This document shows positions 26,161-35,754 of a stretch of 64,000 nt of DNA, in pieces. Positions within the stretch are counted from its first letter, which is position 1; each line of letters starts with the position of its first letter. The DNA is from Desulfonatronospira thiodismutans ASO3-1 (lineage in GTDB: Bacteria > Desulfobacterota > Desulfovibrionia > Desulfovibrionales > Desulfonatronovibrionaceae), in NCBI RefSeq assembly GCF_000174435.1, contig NZ_ACJN02000001.1, positions 485,658 to 549,657 of the forward strand. Direction: 5' to 3'. Made by a program: the position numbers and the translations under genes. The notes beneath the pieces were generated by a model, which worked only from the letters and a program-made list of their open reading frames with translations, was not told the DNA's origin and searched no databases.

Positions 26161-26996
26161 AGATCACTCCGGATGAATTAAAGGTCCTGGCCCAGTACAT
26201 TTATAATGTATCCGGGATTCACCTGGACCAGAGCAAGGCCTATCTGCTGGAATCCAGGCTGAAGCCCCTGATTGCCGAGCATAATCTTTCCAGCTACACG
26301 CAATTGTATCACAAGGCCAAGGCTGATGCCAGCAAAACACTGGAAAAGGCCATTATTGATGCAGTCACCACTAAAGAGACACTGTTTTTCAGGGACAGCG
26401 GTCCCTTTGAAGTCTTCAAGCACAAGATCCTTCCTGATATTATCGATGCCAGGTCAAAAAGGCTGCACAAGTCCATGCCGGTTAAGCTGCGCATCTGGAG
26501 CGCTGCCTGTTCCACCGGGCAGGAAGTCTACAGTATAGCCATCGCCATCAAGGAGACCATCCCGGATCTGAACAAATATCAGGTGAGCATTCTGGGCACG
26601 GATATTTCAGACCAGGCCATAGCCCAGGCCAGCTATGGCAAATATAACAAGTTTGAGATAGAGAGGGGGCTTAGCAAAGATAAGCTGCAGAAGTATTTTT
26701 CGCCTACAGAGGACGGAAACTGGCGCATCAAGGACGAGGTGCGCATGCTGGCCAATTTCCGCAAGGTAAACCTCATGCAGGCCTTTTCCGGCCTGGGCAG
26801 GTTCGACGTGATTTTCTGCCGCAACGTGGCCATCTATTTCAAGCCCGACGACAAGAAAAAGCTGTTTGAACGTCTGGCCGGGGTGCTCCAGCCCGACGGG
26901 GCGCTTATCATCGGCTCCACAGAATCCCTTTCCGGAGTGACCAGATCTTTCGTGCCCAAAAGATACCTGCGCTCCATCTATTACCAGCCGGCTTAA
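26157..26996 (+). CDS. cheR: Chemoreceptor methyltransferase CheR
   Basis: The protein has 279 residues with the N-terminal helical CheR domain (GIHLDQSKAYLLESRL, VTTKETLFFRD) and the SAM-binding domain (IWSAACSTGQEVYSIAI, ILGTDISDQAIAQA, DVIFCRNVAIYF). It methylates receptor glutamates, opposing CheB. It starts within the cheB stop (ATGA), so the two are translated together. A second, divergent CheR-like gene lies at 42767-43585. Confidence 0.97.
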   Translation: MKITPDELKVLAQYIYNVSGIHLDQSKAYLLESRLKPLIAEHNLSSYTQLYHKAKADASKTLEKAIIDAVTTKETLFFRDSGPFEVFKHKILPDIIDARSKRLHKSMPVKLRIWSAACSTGQEVYSIAIAIKETIPDLNKYQVSILGTDISDQAIAQASYGKYNKFEIERGLSKDKLQKYFSPTEDGNWRIKDEVRMLANFRKVNLMQAFSGLGRFDVIFCRNVAIYFKPDDKKKLFERLAGVLQPDGALIIGSTESLSGVTRSFVPKRYLRSIYYQPA

Positions 26997-27084
26997 CACC
27001 ACAGCGAAACTGTGCCTGCAGCACAGTAATTCTATTTTAGTGTAAAAAACATGTAACTGTTCACCTTAATGATATGAGCTCCAG

Positions 27085-27360
27085 GGGTCCGGAAATTCGG
27101 CAAACAGGACGTAAAAACTCGCTCCAAGGAAGCGTAAATCAAAACCTCTTCAAGTTTTTCAACCAGAAAATCTTCAATTATATTATTTTTTGAATCAAAC
27201 TTGGTGTTTAACGGTTTTGATTAATCACGCCACAGGCGTGACTACGCGTCGCTCAGATCCCGCACTTACTTTCTGGCAAATCTTGCTTTGAAAGTTGGGC
27301 AGACTTAAGAAAGTAAGTGCGGGACCCAGTTTGCCGAACCCCCGGCCCCTGGCGTTTAGT
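27085..27360. repeat. Long stem element, copy 1, with a nested CCCGCACTTA hairpin
   Basis: Outer arms ccaggggtccggaaattcgg (about 27083) and ttcggcaaac read backward at about 27331-27355 (gtttgccgaacccccggcccctgg) pair. Inner arms gcgtaaatcaaaacc (27131) and ggttttgattaa (27213) also pair. In the right half a hairpin with arms cccgcacttactttct and agaaagtaagtgcggga (27261-27325) is inserted. A second copy without the nested hairpin is at 47524-47730. No gene lies in 27000-27453. Confidence 0.65.
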
Positions 27361-27453
27361 CCGCAGGTGCTTAATAATTACATAAACATTTAACCAAAAA
27401 GGATATGAAGTTCATCGAGTCAAGCAAAAAGCCAAGTCTTTTGTGCTGTAGTT

Positions 27454-28575
27454 TTAAGATTCAGAAATCATTTCCCTGTACCTGGAAAAGAAGTACCGGC
27501 TGTCGTGGGGGCCGGATGCTGCTTCAGGGTGGTACTGGATGGCCATGACCGGCCTGTTTTTATGCCTGAACCCTTCCAGGGTGTTGTCGTTTAAGTTGAT
27601 GTGGGTCTGCTCCAGAAAATCCAGGTGGTCGATATTTACGCAGAAACCGTGATTCTGGGATGAGATTTCAATTTTGCCGGTACTCATATCTTTGACCGGG
27701 TGGTTCATGCCGTGATGGCCGAATTTGAGCTTGAAACTCGAAGCCCCCATGGCCAGTCCCAGTAGCTGGTGTCCCAGGCAGATGCCGGCCACGGGAAATT
27801 TTTCCAGCAGTCCGGAGATGATCTCAATGCTTTTGGTCATTGCTGCCGGATCACCCGGCCCGTTGGACAGGAAAACGCCGTCCGGAGCGACTTTGACCGC
27901 CTCCTGTACCCCGAAATTCCAGGGGACCACCAGAAGTTCCAGTCCCTGGGCCTTGAGCAGTCTTAAAATGTTCCACTTGATGCCATAATCATATACCAGA
28001 ACCCTGCCTCCGCTGCCAGGCCAGTCATAGCTGCCGTCCTGGTTGAGGTCCGCCTGAATGGGACCCCACTCGGTCCAGGCGAATGGTTTACTGCAGCCTG
28101 CCTTTTCAGCCAGATTAAGTCCTTCCATGTGGGGAAGCTGCAGGGCTCTCTGGGCAAGCTTGCCTGGATCGTTTTCAGTGGTGGACATGACCCCGCGCAT
28201 GGCCCCGTATTTACGGATATGTGTGGTCAGGGCCCTGGTGTCTATGCCCTCCATGCCCATGATCTTCTGACCCCTCAAATAATCAGGCAAAGACTGGGTG
28301 GATCTCCAGTTGGAAGGAATCTGGCAGCACTCCCTGGTTATGAATCCGGCGGCCTGGATCTTTTCCGATTCCACATCTTCGGGGTTTATCCCGTAATTGC
28401 CCATGAGCGGATAGGTCATGCAGACCATCTGCCCCATGTAGGAAGGATCTGTAAGTATTTCCTGATAGCCGGTCATGCCGGTATTGAATATGACTTCGCC
28501 CTCGGCTTCGCCCATTCCGGTAAAAGACCGGCCCTCAAACCAGGTCCCGTCTTCCAGGGCCAGTAAAGCTTTCAT
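27454..28575 (-). CDS. carA: Carbamoyl-phosphate synthase small subunit
   Basis: The protein has 373 residues, normal for CarA. The N-terminal domain carries [17 protein letters not shown] and [17 protein letters not shown]. The class I glutaminase domain has the catalytic Cys in [14 protein letters not shown] and the His/Glu pair in [13 protein letters not shown]. It supplies ammonia to CarB for pyrimidine and arginine synthesis. Its start overlaps the kdsB stop by 4 bases, an unusual operon partner; carB is not seen. Confidence 0.97.
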   Translation of the reverse strand: MKALLALEDGTWFEGRSFTGMGEAEGEVIFNTGMTGYQEILTDPSYMGQMVCMTYPLMGNYGINPEDVESEKIQAAGFITRECCQIPSNWRSTQSLPDYLRGQKIMGMEGIDTRALTTHIRKYGAMRGVMSTTENDPGKLAQRALQLPHMEGLNLAEKAGCSKPFAWTEWGPIQADLNQDGSYDWPGSGGRVLVYDYGIKWNILRLLKAQGLELLVVPWNFGVQEAVKVAPDGVFLSNGPGDPAAMTKSIEIISGLLEKFPVAGICLGHQLLGLAMGASSFKLKFGHHGMNHPVKDMSTGKIEISSQNHGFCVNIDHLDFLEQTHINLNDNTLEGFRHKNRPVMAIQYHPEAASGPHDSRYFFSRYREMISES

Positions 28576-29330
28576 GTCTGTCTCTCCTGCAATAGTTGAA
28601 CTGTTCTGGAAATATCTTCAGGCACGTCCACCCCGTGACAGGCATACCGGGTAACCACCACGTCAATGGGGATGCCGGCCTCCAAAAGCCGCAATTGCTC
28701 AAGCTTTTCAGTCTGCTCCAAAAAGCTTTGCTCCATCTGTTGAAACTTCTCCAGGATATCATACCGATATGCATACAGACCGATATGTCCCAGGAAAGGA
28801 CCTTCTCCGTCATGGGACCAGGGAATGGGGCTGCGGGAGAAATAAAGCGCCCGCCCCCTTTGTGATATTACCACCTTGACCGTATTCGGGCTTTGCGCCT
28901 CCTGGAAATCTATCCTCCTGGCCGGGGTGGTCACGCAGACCCCGGTTGCTGATACAAAAGGCTCAAGGAGTTGGTCAAGTATTTTCGGTTCCAGGGCCGG
29001 TTCATCCCCCTGGATGTTCACCACCACGCTCTGTCGGGCCAGGCCCAGCTGCCGGGCGGCCTCCATGATGCGGTCGGTACCGCTGTGGTGCTCCGGGGAG
29101 GTCATGAGTGCAGGTACCCTTAGTTCTCCGGCTGCCTGGTAAATCCTTTCGTCGTCTGTTGCCAGGTAGACACGGTGCAGAAGTCTGCATTGCACCGCCT
29201 GCTGGTAAACATGCCAGAACATGGGCTTGCCCAGGATGTCCGCCAGAGGTTTGCCCGGAAACCTGGTAGAGGAGTACCTGGCCGGGATGATTCCGGTAAA
29301 GACTAAAGAGTTATTATCTCTGTGCCTCAA
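28572..29330 (-). CDS. kdsB: CMP-Kdo synthetase (3-deoxy-manno-octulosonate cytidylyltransferase)
   Basis: The protein has 252 residues. The nucleotide-binding start [25 protein letters not shown] is diagnostic, followed by [28 protein letters not shown] and HIGLYAYR. It activates Kdo with CTP for LPS inner core synthesis. The only in-frame start before the motif is TTG at 29330, just downstream of the overlapping waaA stop. The neighbouring waaA uses the product. Confidence 0.95.
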   Translation of the reverse strand: MRHRDNNSLVFTGIIPARYSSTRFPGKPLADILGKPMFWHVYQQAVQCRLLHRVYLATDDERIYQAAGELRVPALMTSPEHHSGTDRIMEAARQLGLARQSVVVNIQGDEPALEPKILDQLLEPFVSATGVCVTTPARRIDFQEAQSPNTVKVVISQRGRALYFSRSPIPWSHDGEGPFLGHIGLYAYRYDILEKFQQMEQSFLEQTEKLEQLRLLEAGIPIDVVVTRYACHGVDVPEDISRTVQLLQERQT

Positions 29331-29333
29331 ACC

Positions 29334-30593
29334 TCATAAACTCCCGTGTCTGGCAACGATACCGGCCAGCTCCTGTGTTCCGCCCCTGCGACTCTGCAGA
29401 TATTCCTTGAACTTTTTTTCCACCTGTTCCCTGGACATGCTCTGAGGCTGCTGCAGCTTAGAGCTTAGTTCATTTTTGTCCCGGACCTGGATGAGCAGGC
29501 CGGCGTGGACAATTTCCCGGCCCACCCAGGTGAAATTGTCCCAGAAGGGTCCTACGCAGGGAACAACACCCTGACCCAGGGCTTCCAGAAAGTTCTGTCC
29601 GCCGCAGGGCATGAGGCTTCCACCCACGAAAACCGATCTGGCCATGGCATAAGCCGCTTCCAGTTCTCCGAAGCTGTCCCAGAGTATTACTCCGGCAGGG
29701 GCGGTCCCGGACTCAAGACTGGAACGCAGGGTATATGGAACGCCTTCACTGTCCAGGATTTTCTGCCAGGGCCTGATCCGGGTCATGTGTCTGGGAAAAA
29801 GGGCGATGGTGGTTTTGGGGCGGGCGCTGTAAAGTTTTTGTATTACCCTGGCGATCTGAGGCTCTTCTTCTCTGCGCACAGATCCAAGGGCTATGAGGGC
29901 GTGCTTGGGCTTGAAGAAGGAGGACAGGGGGTTCTGGACATAGGCCATGGGTTCCTTGTCCACCAGGAGGTCGAATTTGATATTGGACATGACCGATGTC
30001 TGGGCAGAAGGAAAAAGCGAGGAAAATCTTTCCCGGTCCCTTTCAGATACAGCAGCGATTCTGTCTGGACCAATGGATGCCAGAAACCTGCGCAGGGGGT
30101 AGTAGCGGCAGAAGCTCTTGAGGCTAAGGCGGCCGTTGCCCAGGACCACCGGGACATTTTTACGTCTGCAGGCATTGAGAAGTGACGGCCAGATTTCAGT
30201 TTCCAGAAGCACCAGTTTTTCCGGTCTGGCCCTGCACAGGGCCATGGCCATGATGCACATGTTGTCGAAAGGAAAGTAGGCCTTCTGAGCATCTTCCTTG
30301 ATTTCGCTGTCCAGAAAATCCATGCCCTGCCGGGTATTGGTGGTGACCAGGATGTTTCTGATACCCTTGCGGTTCAGTTCGCGCACTAAGGCAGCAGCCA
30401 GTCTGGCCTCGCCCACGGAAGCCGCCTGAATCCATACCCGGAAGGGTCCCCGGGGCATGCCGAAACCCAGCCTGCCCGAGTCAATGGGAGTCTCTCTTCT
30501 GACTATGAGCAGTATGGGCAGGGCAATGACCCATAGCAGAGAATAAAGAACAAGCAGGGCCCAGTGGCAAAAGGAAATTTTTCTGGTCTTCAT
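29334..30593 (-). CDS. waaA: 3-deoxy-D-manno-octulosonic acid transferase (Kdo transferase)
   Basis: The protein has 419 residues. The N-terminal membrane anchor (WALLVLYSLLWVIALPILLIV) and GT30 motifs WIQAASVGEARLA, LVTTNTRQGMDFL, LLETEIWPSLLNACRRKNVPVVLGNGRLS and GGSLMPCGGQNFLEALGQG are present. It transfers Kdo from CMP-Kdo to lipid A precursor at the inner membrane. It lies between ddl (4-base gap) and kdsB in one minus-strand operon. Confidence 0.95.
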   Translation of the reverse strand: MKTRKISFCHWALLVLYSLLWVIALPILLIVRRETPIDSGRLGFGMPRGPFRVWIQAASVGEARLAAALVRELNRKGIRNILVTTNTRQGMDFLDSEIKEDAQKAYFPFDNMCIMAMALCRARPEKLVLLETEIWPSLLNACRRKNVPVVLGNGRLSLKSFCRYYPLRRFLASIGPDRIAAVSERDRERFSSLFPSAQTSVMSNIKFDLLVDKEPMAYVQNPLSSFFKPKHALIALGSVRREEEPQIARVIQKLYSARPKTTIALFPRHMTRIRPWQKILDSEGVPYTLRSSLESGTAPAGVILWDSFGELEAAYAMARSVFVGGSLMPCGGQNFLEALGQGVVPCVGPFWDNFTWVGREIVHAGLLIQVRDKNELSSKLQQPQSMSREQVEKKFKEYLQSRRGGTQELAGIVARHGSL

Positions 30594-30597
30594 CTTT

Positions 30598-31500
30598 TCA
30601 CCTCGGCTGGTTGGAGTTTAGCGCCAGGGACAAAAGCCTGGCAATGAGCTCGGTAAAACCGATTCCGGCCTGTTGTGCCGCCTTGGGTACCAGGCTCGTC
30701 CGGGTCATGCCCGGCAGGGTGTTGGTTTCCAGAATATAGATATTGTCCTGCTGGTCCAGCATGAAGTCTGAACGGCTGTAGTGCCTGAGTCCCAGAATCC
30801 TGTGGGCCTGCAGAGACATCTCCTGTATGCTCCGGCTTGCTTCCTGAGATATGGGAGCAGGGCAGATCTCTACTGCTCCGTCTGGATCATATTTGCTGTT
30901 GTAGTCGAAAAAATCCCCTTTAACCGGCTGAATCAGGATGGGCGGCAGGGGCTCATTGTCCAGGACAGCACAGCTTACTTCGTGACCGTTGATGAGTTCC
31001 TCCACCAGGATTTCATGTTCTGAGTCCACCTGGTTCAGAAAAGAATACATTTCCTCCTGGTTGTAAAATATCTGCATATCCAGGCTGGACCCTCCCTGAT
31101 TGGGCTTGCAGATCACCGGCGGAGGCACATGGTGCAGGCGCCCCTGGGGGAAATACAGCCCGCCTTTGGGAGTCCTTAGACCGTGATTGGCGTAAAACTG
31201 TTTGCTCAGGGCCTTGTTCAGGGCCAGAAATGAACCCCGAACACCGGAACCCTGATAAGGCAGGCCAACATCTTCAAGAACACCCTGTATGCTGCCGTCT
31301 TCACCGGGAGCACCGTGCAGGTTTATTATAGCCGCGTCAGCTTCACGGGCCTTATTTACAAGTTCCTGGTAATCAGGGGAAAGATCTAGAAAAAGAACTT
31401 CATGCCCTAAACTTTTCAGCGCTTCCTTGATCTGTGCTGCCCCGTTCAGGGAAACCTGTCTCTCCTTGGACCACCCGCCTGCTATTAAAAGTACGCGCAT
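30598..31500 (-). CDS. ddl: D-alanine--D-alanine ligase
   Basis: The protein has 300 residues. ATP-grasp and substrate motifs are present: GGWSKERQVSLNGA, INLHGAPGEDGSIQG, GSGVRGSFLALNKALSKQ, VICKPNQGGSSLDMQIF, HYSRSDFMLDQQDNIYILETNTLPGMT. It makes the D-Ala-D-Ala dipeptide for peptidoglycan in the cytoplasm. The first 101 bases overlap the 3' end of the upstream HD-domain gene in another frame, which is unusually long. Confidence 0.95.
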   Translation of the reverse strand: MRVLLIAGGWSKERQVSLNGAAQIKEALKSLGHEVLFLDLSPDYQELVNKAREADAAIINLHGAPGEDGSIQGVLEDVGLPYQGSGVRGSFLALNKALSKQFYANHGLRTPKGGLYFPQGRLHHVPPPVICKPNQGGSSLDMQIFYNQEEMYSFLNQVDSEHEILVEELINGHEVSCAVLDNEPLPPILIQPVKGDFFDYNSKYDPDGAVEICPAPISQEASRSIQEMSLQAHRILGLRHYSRSDFMLDQQDNIYILETNTLPGMTRTSLVPKAAQQAGIGFTELIARLLSLALNSNQPR

Positions 31501-32065
31501 TCAAATCCGCCTCAAGACTCTGGTTGAGCTGTTCCTGGATGTGCAGGGTCTGCTGCCATGACTGGCGGATAAGGCCCTGCATCCTCTCGTTGATACCGTA
31601 ACGCGTGTAAATATCGGAATATCTTGTTTCCAGGCTGACTATCCGGTCATGCATCACCCGTTTGTCGCTGTAGATGATGACCAGCGGCAGGAAAAATCTG
31701 TAAATATCCACTTCTCCCGGCCAGTACACGTGGTGCATGACTCCCTGGGCAATGGCCGGGTTGCCGGTAAGTTCCATGGCCAGGCTGGCCCCGAGCTGGT
31801 TGTGGCATCCGCCATGCTCCACACAGTAAAATTTACCCACATCGTGCAGCAGAGCAGAAGCCTGAACCGCCCCGGCATCAACCTGCATTCCCTTTTGCAG
31901 GGCCAGGGTGCAGATTTCTCCGGCAACAAGGGCTACCAGGACGCTGTGATCTATGATATGCTCGGGAAGGTTGTAAAGTTCCAGGTAATGAAGGCATTCC
32001 TCCCGGGAGGGCACTTTCCACCGGGGGTCTACTGGGTAAGGAACTGGCTGGAAAGTATAAATCAT
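31400..32065 (-). CDS. HD-domain phosphohydrolase
   Basis: The protein has 221 residues. The HD motif is ASALLHDVGKFYC, with an earlier His in EHIIDHSVLVALVAGEI and HNQLGASLAMEL and a later VMHHVYWP and YSDKRV. This order is typical of small metal-dependent phosphohydrolases. The last 34 residues lie over the start of ddl and look unlike a conserved domain, so the functional protein may effectively end near residue 190. Substrate unknown. It is the first gene of the ddl-waaA-kdsB-carA operon. Confidence 0.82.
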   Translation of the reverse strand: MIYTFQPVPYPVDPRWKVPSREECLHYLELYNLPEHIIDHSVLVALVAGEICTLALQKGMQVDAGAVQASALLHDVGKFYCVEHGGCHNQLGASLAMELTGNPAIAQGVMHHVYWPGEVDIYRFFLPLVIIYSDKRVMHDRIVSLETRYSDIYTRYGINERMQGLIRQSWQQTLHIQEQLNQSLEADLNARTFNSRRVVQGETGFPERGSTDQGSAEKFRA

Positions 32066-32262
32066 TGCCTTTATTGTGGTCCCTGGGGGTTCTGGTTGTC
32101 AGCCTGCCTGCAGTCAGCCCTGATTTGCGGTTGATATCTGTACACCGGGCATGTTCTTTGAAAAAAACAAGTGACCAGACACAGAAATCATACCGGTCAA
32201 ACCTGCTTCGATCTTGCATCCCTGCTAACACTGAAGCTTGAAAAAGGCAAAATAATTCTCAG

Positions 32263-32437
32263 GTAACCATTCAAGGGGTCCTCGGTGGTGATTCATGGCA
32301 TTAGGCCCGGGGACTGTCCCCGCTAAGTTATGACTATGCAGCTTCACTTAATTTCGCTTCTGTACTTTTTGTATTCGTCAAGGAAAAGTGTCGCGGGGAC
32401 TGTCCCCGGGCCGGTTAGGCCCCCCCTGAATGGTTAC
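32263..32437. mobile_element. Family-1 MITE, 175 bp
   Basis: Ends GTAACCATTCAAGGGG and CCCCCTGAATGGTTAC with exact 8-bp duplication ATTCTCAG (32255-32262 and 32438-32445). It lies between the divergent HD-domain and hypC genes, in reverse orientation to the copy at 23038. The rest of 32066-32577 shows no gene. Confidence 0.9.
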
Positions 32438-32577
32438 ATTCTCAGGATCCAGCCTCTTCCTTTGTTGACCTTTTGAGACGGGCTGGTTAGTTATTGTTTT
32501 GACGTCCTGGAGAGTCCAGGCCGTGAAATGAGGCCTTGCGGGGCAGTATTGCAACAATAAAATTCAGGAGAAAATAT

Positions 32578-32808
32578 ATGTGTCTGGCCGTTCCCATGGA
32601 AGTGGTGTCCATAGAAGACAATGTGGCCCATGTGGAAGTGGGCGGAGTCAAAAACCAGGTACGCCTGGATATTGTGGACCAGATGCCGGCTGTAGGTGAT
32701 TTTGTCATTGTCCACGCAGGTTTTGCCCTGAGATGCATTGACCGCCAGGAAGGCCTGGAAACCCTGAAACTGTTTCAGGACAGTCTGGGGCTTGAACTTG
32801 TCAAGTGA
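32578..32808 (+). CDS. hypC: Hydrogenase maturation chaperone HypC
   Basis: The protein has 76 residues. MCLAVPMEVV with the essential Cys2 and the following VEVGGVKNQVRLDIVDQMPAVGDFVIVHAGFAL is diagnostic. The ATG at 32578 follows AGGAG. HypC carries the Fe(CN)2CO precursor with HypD and delivers it to the [NiFe] hydrogenase large subunit. It overlaps hypD by 17 bases. Confidence 0.97.
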   Translation: MCLAVPMEVVSIEDNVAHVEVGGVKNQVRLDIVDQMPAVGDFVIVHAGFALRCIDRQEGLETLKLFQDSLGLELVK

Positions 32809-33874
32809 ATTCCGGGACCCGGATCTTTGTCGCAGAGTTCTGGAACAGATTCAGCACCTGGCTGATTCACCTTTTCGTTTCATGGAAGTCTGCGGCACGC
32901 ACACTGTTTCCATCTTTCAAAGCGGCATAAAGAGCCTTCTACCGGAGAACATTTCTCATCTTTCCGGCCCGGGCTGCCCTGTTTGTGTGACCCATGACCT
33001 GGAAGTAAATACTTTTCTGGCCCTGGCAAAAATGGATCTCCGCCTGGCCACCTTTGGAGACCTCATGCGTGTGCCGGGAAGCAGGGGCGACAGCCTGAAA
33101 AAGGTACAGGCAGAAGGGGCAAGGGTGGACATAGTCTATTCCGCCTTTGACGCCCTGCAGCTGGCTGTGGACAACCCTTCTGAAAACGTGGTTTTCCTGG
33201 CTGTAGGCTTTGAAACCACGGCCCCCACAGTAGCCGCCACTGTGAAAGTGGCTCTCAAGCAGCAGGTGGAAAATTTCTTCATTCTGCCCATGCACAAGCT
33301 GGTGCCCCCGGCTCTGCAGGCACTGGCTTCGGACCCGGACATAAGGGTGGACGGACTTCTTCTTCCGGGTCACGTCTCCACCATAACAGGCATTGAGCCG
33401 TTTATGTTTCTGGCCGGGGATTACAACCTTCCGGCTGTTATTTCCGGTTTCGAGCCCCTGGATATTTTGCAGTCCATCCAGATTCTGCTGCGTATGCACA
33501 AGGAAAAAACTCCTGCAGTGATCAATAGTTACAAAAGGGCGGTTGCAGATCAGGGCAACCCCAGGGCCAGGAAAGTGATGCAGGAGGTATTCAAGCCCGT
33601 GGATACCGCGTGGCGTGGACTGGGGGACATTCCGGGCAGCGGACTGTCTTTGAGAAAAGAATACCTGGGGTTTGACGCAAGGAGAAAATTTGAGCCTGCC
33701 CCGCTTCAACCTGAAACAAATACCGGGTGCAAATGCGGCCAGGTACTCAAGGGCAAAATTCTGCCGCCCCAGTGCCCGCTCTTTGCTTCCGTGTGCACAC
33801 CGGCTGAGCCCGTGGGGCCGTGCATGGTTTCCACTGAGGGTTCCTGCGCAGCTTTTTTCAAATACTCATTGTAG
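32792..33874 (+). CDS. hypD: Hydrogenase maturation protein HypD
   Basis: The protein has about 360 residues. FMEVCGTHTVSIFQSGI, LSGPGCPVCVT, AVGFETTAPTVA and PGHVSTITG are family motifs. The C-terminal cluster Cys are seen in TGCKCGQVLKG, PQCPLFASVCTP and GSC. It builds the Fe(CN)2CO unit on HypC. The start is one of two TTG codons (32792 or 32798) inside the hypC end; no ATG is available. Confidence 0.96.
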   Translation: MNLSSEFRDPDLCRRVLEQIQHLADSPFRFMEVCGTHTVSIFQSGIKSLLPENISHLSGPGCPVCVTHDLEVNTFLALAKMDLRLATFGDLMRVPGSRGDSLKKVQAEGARVDIVYSAFDALQLAVDNPSENVVFLAVGFETTAPTVAATVKVALKQQVENFFILPMHKLVPPALQALASDPDIRVDGLLLPGHVSTITGIEPFMFLAGDYNLPAVISGFEPLDILQSIQILLRMHKEKTPAVINSYKRAVADQGNPRARKVMQEVFKPVDTAWRGLGDIPGSGLSLRKEYLGFDARRKFEPAPLQPETNTGCKCGQVLKGKILPPQCPLFASVCTPAEPVGPCMVSTEGSCAAFFKYSL

Positions 33875-33896
33875 AACGTATAAAGGAAAAATATCC

Positions 33897-34904
33897 ATGT
33901 CCGACAGGGTCCTTCTTGACTATGGCAGCGGGGGCAAGGCCTCGCAGCGTCTCATCAGGGAGATATTTTTAAAACACTTAGGCAACCCCGGGCTGAACCG
34001 CCTTGATGACGCCGCCCTCATTGAGGATTTAAGCGGCCCTTTGGCCGTGAGTACGGACACATTCACCATTTTTCCACTGTTTTTTCCCGGGGGCGACATC
34101 GGTTCCCTGGCAGTGCACGGAACGGTAAACGACGTGGCCATGCTGGGGGCGGAGCCCAGGTACCTCAGCTGTGCCTTTCTCCTGGAAGAGGGCCTGGACA
34201 TGCAGGATCTGGACAGGATTGCAGCATCCATGGGCAGGGCTGCCGCTGACTGCGGAGTACAGGTCATCACCGGCGATACCAAGGTGGTGCCTAAAGGAGC
34301 AGCGGACAAAATGTTTATCAATACCACCGGCATCGGCATGGTTATAGCCGATCCTGCTCCTTCAGGCAGCAGGGCAGAACCTGGAGATGCGGTACTTATA
34401 AGCGGCACCATGGGAGACCACGGCCTGGCCATACTGACTCACAGGCAGGGTTTGAAGTTTGAAACTGATATCCAGAGTGACAGCCAGGCCTTGAACAGCC
34501 TGACCACCAGGTTGATCCGGGAAGTGGGGGATGTTCATGTGCTGCGCGATCCAACCCGGGGAGGGCTGGCCACCACTTTAAACGAGATCGCCTCCCAGTC
34601 CGGCTGCGAAATACTTCTCCAGGAGGATCAGGTACCTGTACGCCGGGAAGTGCAGGGCGGATGTTCTTTTCTGGGCCTGGATCCCCTGTACCTGGCCAAT
34701 GAAGGCAAGTTCATCTGTATCCTGCCTGAAGACCTGGCCAGCAAGGCCCTGGAGGTCATGCGCTCCCATCCTGCGGGGCGGGATGCAGCCCTTATCGGGT
34801 ACGTCCGGGAAGGACAAAAGGGCAGGGTGGTGCTAAGGACTTCCCTTGGCGGCCACAGGCTGCTGGATATGCTGGAGGGAGAGCAGCTGCCCAGGATATG
34901 TTGA
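33897..34904 (+). CDS. hypE: Hydrogenase maturation protein HypE
   Basis: I start at ATG 33897 (AAAGGA site) giving MSDRVLLDYGSGGKASQRLI; the longer frame overlaps hypD. The product has 335 residues with the PurM/AIR-synthase fold motifs (DDAALIEDLSG, FPGGDIGSLAVHGTVNDVAMLGA, TGDTKVVPKG, DPTRGGLATTLNEIA). The C-terminal PRIC ends in the Cys that becomes thiocyanate for the iron ligand. HypF and HypAB genes are not in this window. Confidence 0.97.
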   Translation: MSDRVLLDYGSGGKASQRLIREIFLKHLGNPGLNRLDDAALIEDLSGPLAVSTDTFTIFPLFFPGGDIGSLAVHGTVNDVAMLGAEPRYLSCAFLLEEGLDMQDLDRIAASMGRAAADCGVQVITGDTKVVPKGAADKMFINTTGIGMVIADPAPSGSRAEPGDAVLISGTMGDHGLAILTHRQGLKFETDIQSDSQALNSLTTRLIREVGDVHVLRDPTRGGLATTLNEIASQSGCEILLQEDQVPVRREVQGGCSFLGLDPLYLANEGKFICILPEDLASKALEVMRSHPAGRDAALIGYVREGQKGRVVLRTSLGGHRLLDMLEGEQLPRIC

Positions 34905-34918
34905 ATGGAAGAATTTTG

Positions 34919-34998
34919 GGATTGGGTGATTGAGGGATTCAGGAATTTAAGAATTTAAGAATTCAGGGATTGGGGGATTGAGGGATTGAGGATTGGGG
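34919..34998 (+). repeat. Degenerate octamer tract after hypE
   Basis: Ten tandem 8-base units from 34919: ggattggg, tgattgag, ggattcag, gaatttaa (twice), gaattcag, ggattggg, ggattgag (twice), gattgggg. It starts 15 bases past the hypE stop. Comparable G-rich tracts follow the thioredoxin reductase gene (46892) and proA (54196). Confidence 0.8.
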
Positions 34999-35109
34999 AA
35001 GTGGAGTAGTAACAGCCGGTACAATTTCAGCATGTTACAGCATGTTTTACAGGATTGCCGGCAAACTCAGCAATAGAAAAAGTTCAAGCTGAACTTGAGG
35101 TTTTACGGT

Positions 35110-35334
35110 ATGCAGGAATGGCCTGATCCCGGTAAGATACTGATAATCATAGGTCTGGTTCTGGCGGCGGTGGGGCTTTTGGTACTGTTGAGGGACAAGC
35201 TGCCCTTTACCCCGGGCCGTCTCCCCGGGGACATTCTCATCAAGAGGGAAAACTTCACCTTTTATTTCCCCCTGGGCACCTGTATCCTCATAAGCGCAGT
35301 GCTGACCTTAATATTTTTCCTCTGGCGCAAGTAG
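35110..35334 (+). CDS. DUF2905 family small membrane protein
   Basis: About 74 residues from ATG 35110. The segment GKILIIIGLVLAAVGLLVLL, then LPFTPGRLPGDILIKRENFTFYFPLGTCILISAVLTLIFFLWRK is the DUF2905 pattern: two membrane helices around a short GRLPGDI loop. Function unknown. A GAGG lies about 9 bases before the start. Confidence 0.85.
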   Translation: MQEWPDPGKILIIIGLVLAAVGLLVLLRDKLPFTPGRLPGDILIKRENFTFYFPLGTCILISAVLTLIFFLWRK

Positions 35335-35450
35335 AAGGCTTAGCAAGAGGTTTATAAGGCGTTGTCCGCAAGCTGATTAATTATTCATACGCCCCTGCTT
35401 CCATCCCTCCCATGGCTGAGAGTGGTTCGTTATGATTGATTACTTTATTT

Positions 35451-35672
35451 TCATGATCTCGTCTTGAACAGGATCACACCGGTGAAAATCAGGGCCACAG
35501 GCAGGGCCACCACGATTCCCCCCAGAAGACCGCCGACGATACATAAAATCATTCCGGCTTTGGCATGCCGCCGCATCCCGTAAACGCTGCCCACCAGGTA
35601 AGGTAAAAGGCCGCACAAAAATCCTATTACAAAACTGACCAGGACAAAGACCAGTATGGATGGATCATCCAT
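35451..35672 (-). CDS. Small membrane protein of unknown function
   Basis: The 73-residue product has two hydrophobic segments (ILVFVLVSFVIGFLCGLLPYLVG and MILCIVGGLLGGIVVALPVALIF) around a basic turn (GMRRHAKA). A GGAGG site is 10 bases before the ATG. I do not recognise a named family. Confidence 0.65.
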   Translation of the reverse strand: MDDPSILVFVLVSFVIGFLCGLLPYLVGSVYGMRRHAKAGMILCIVGGLLGGIVVALPVALIFTGVILFKTRS

Positions 35673-35754
35673 GAGCTACATTCCTCCGGTTACAGGTGAA
35701 GCCACAAATGACAAAAACAGCTGCAGTCGAAAACTGGCGGGCACTGCTCAACGT

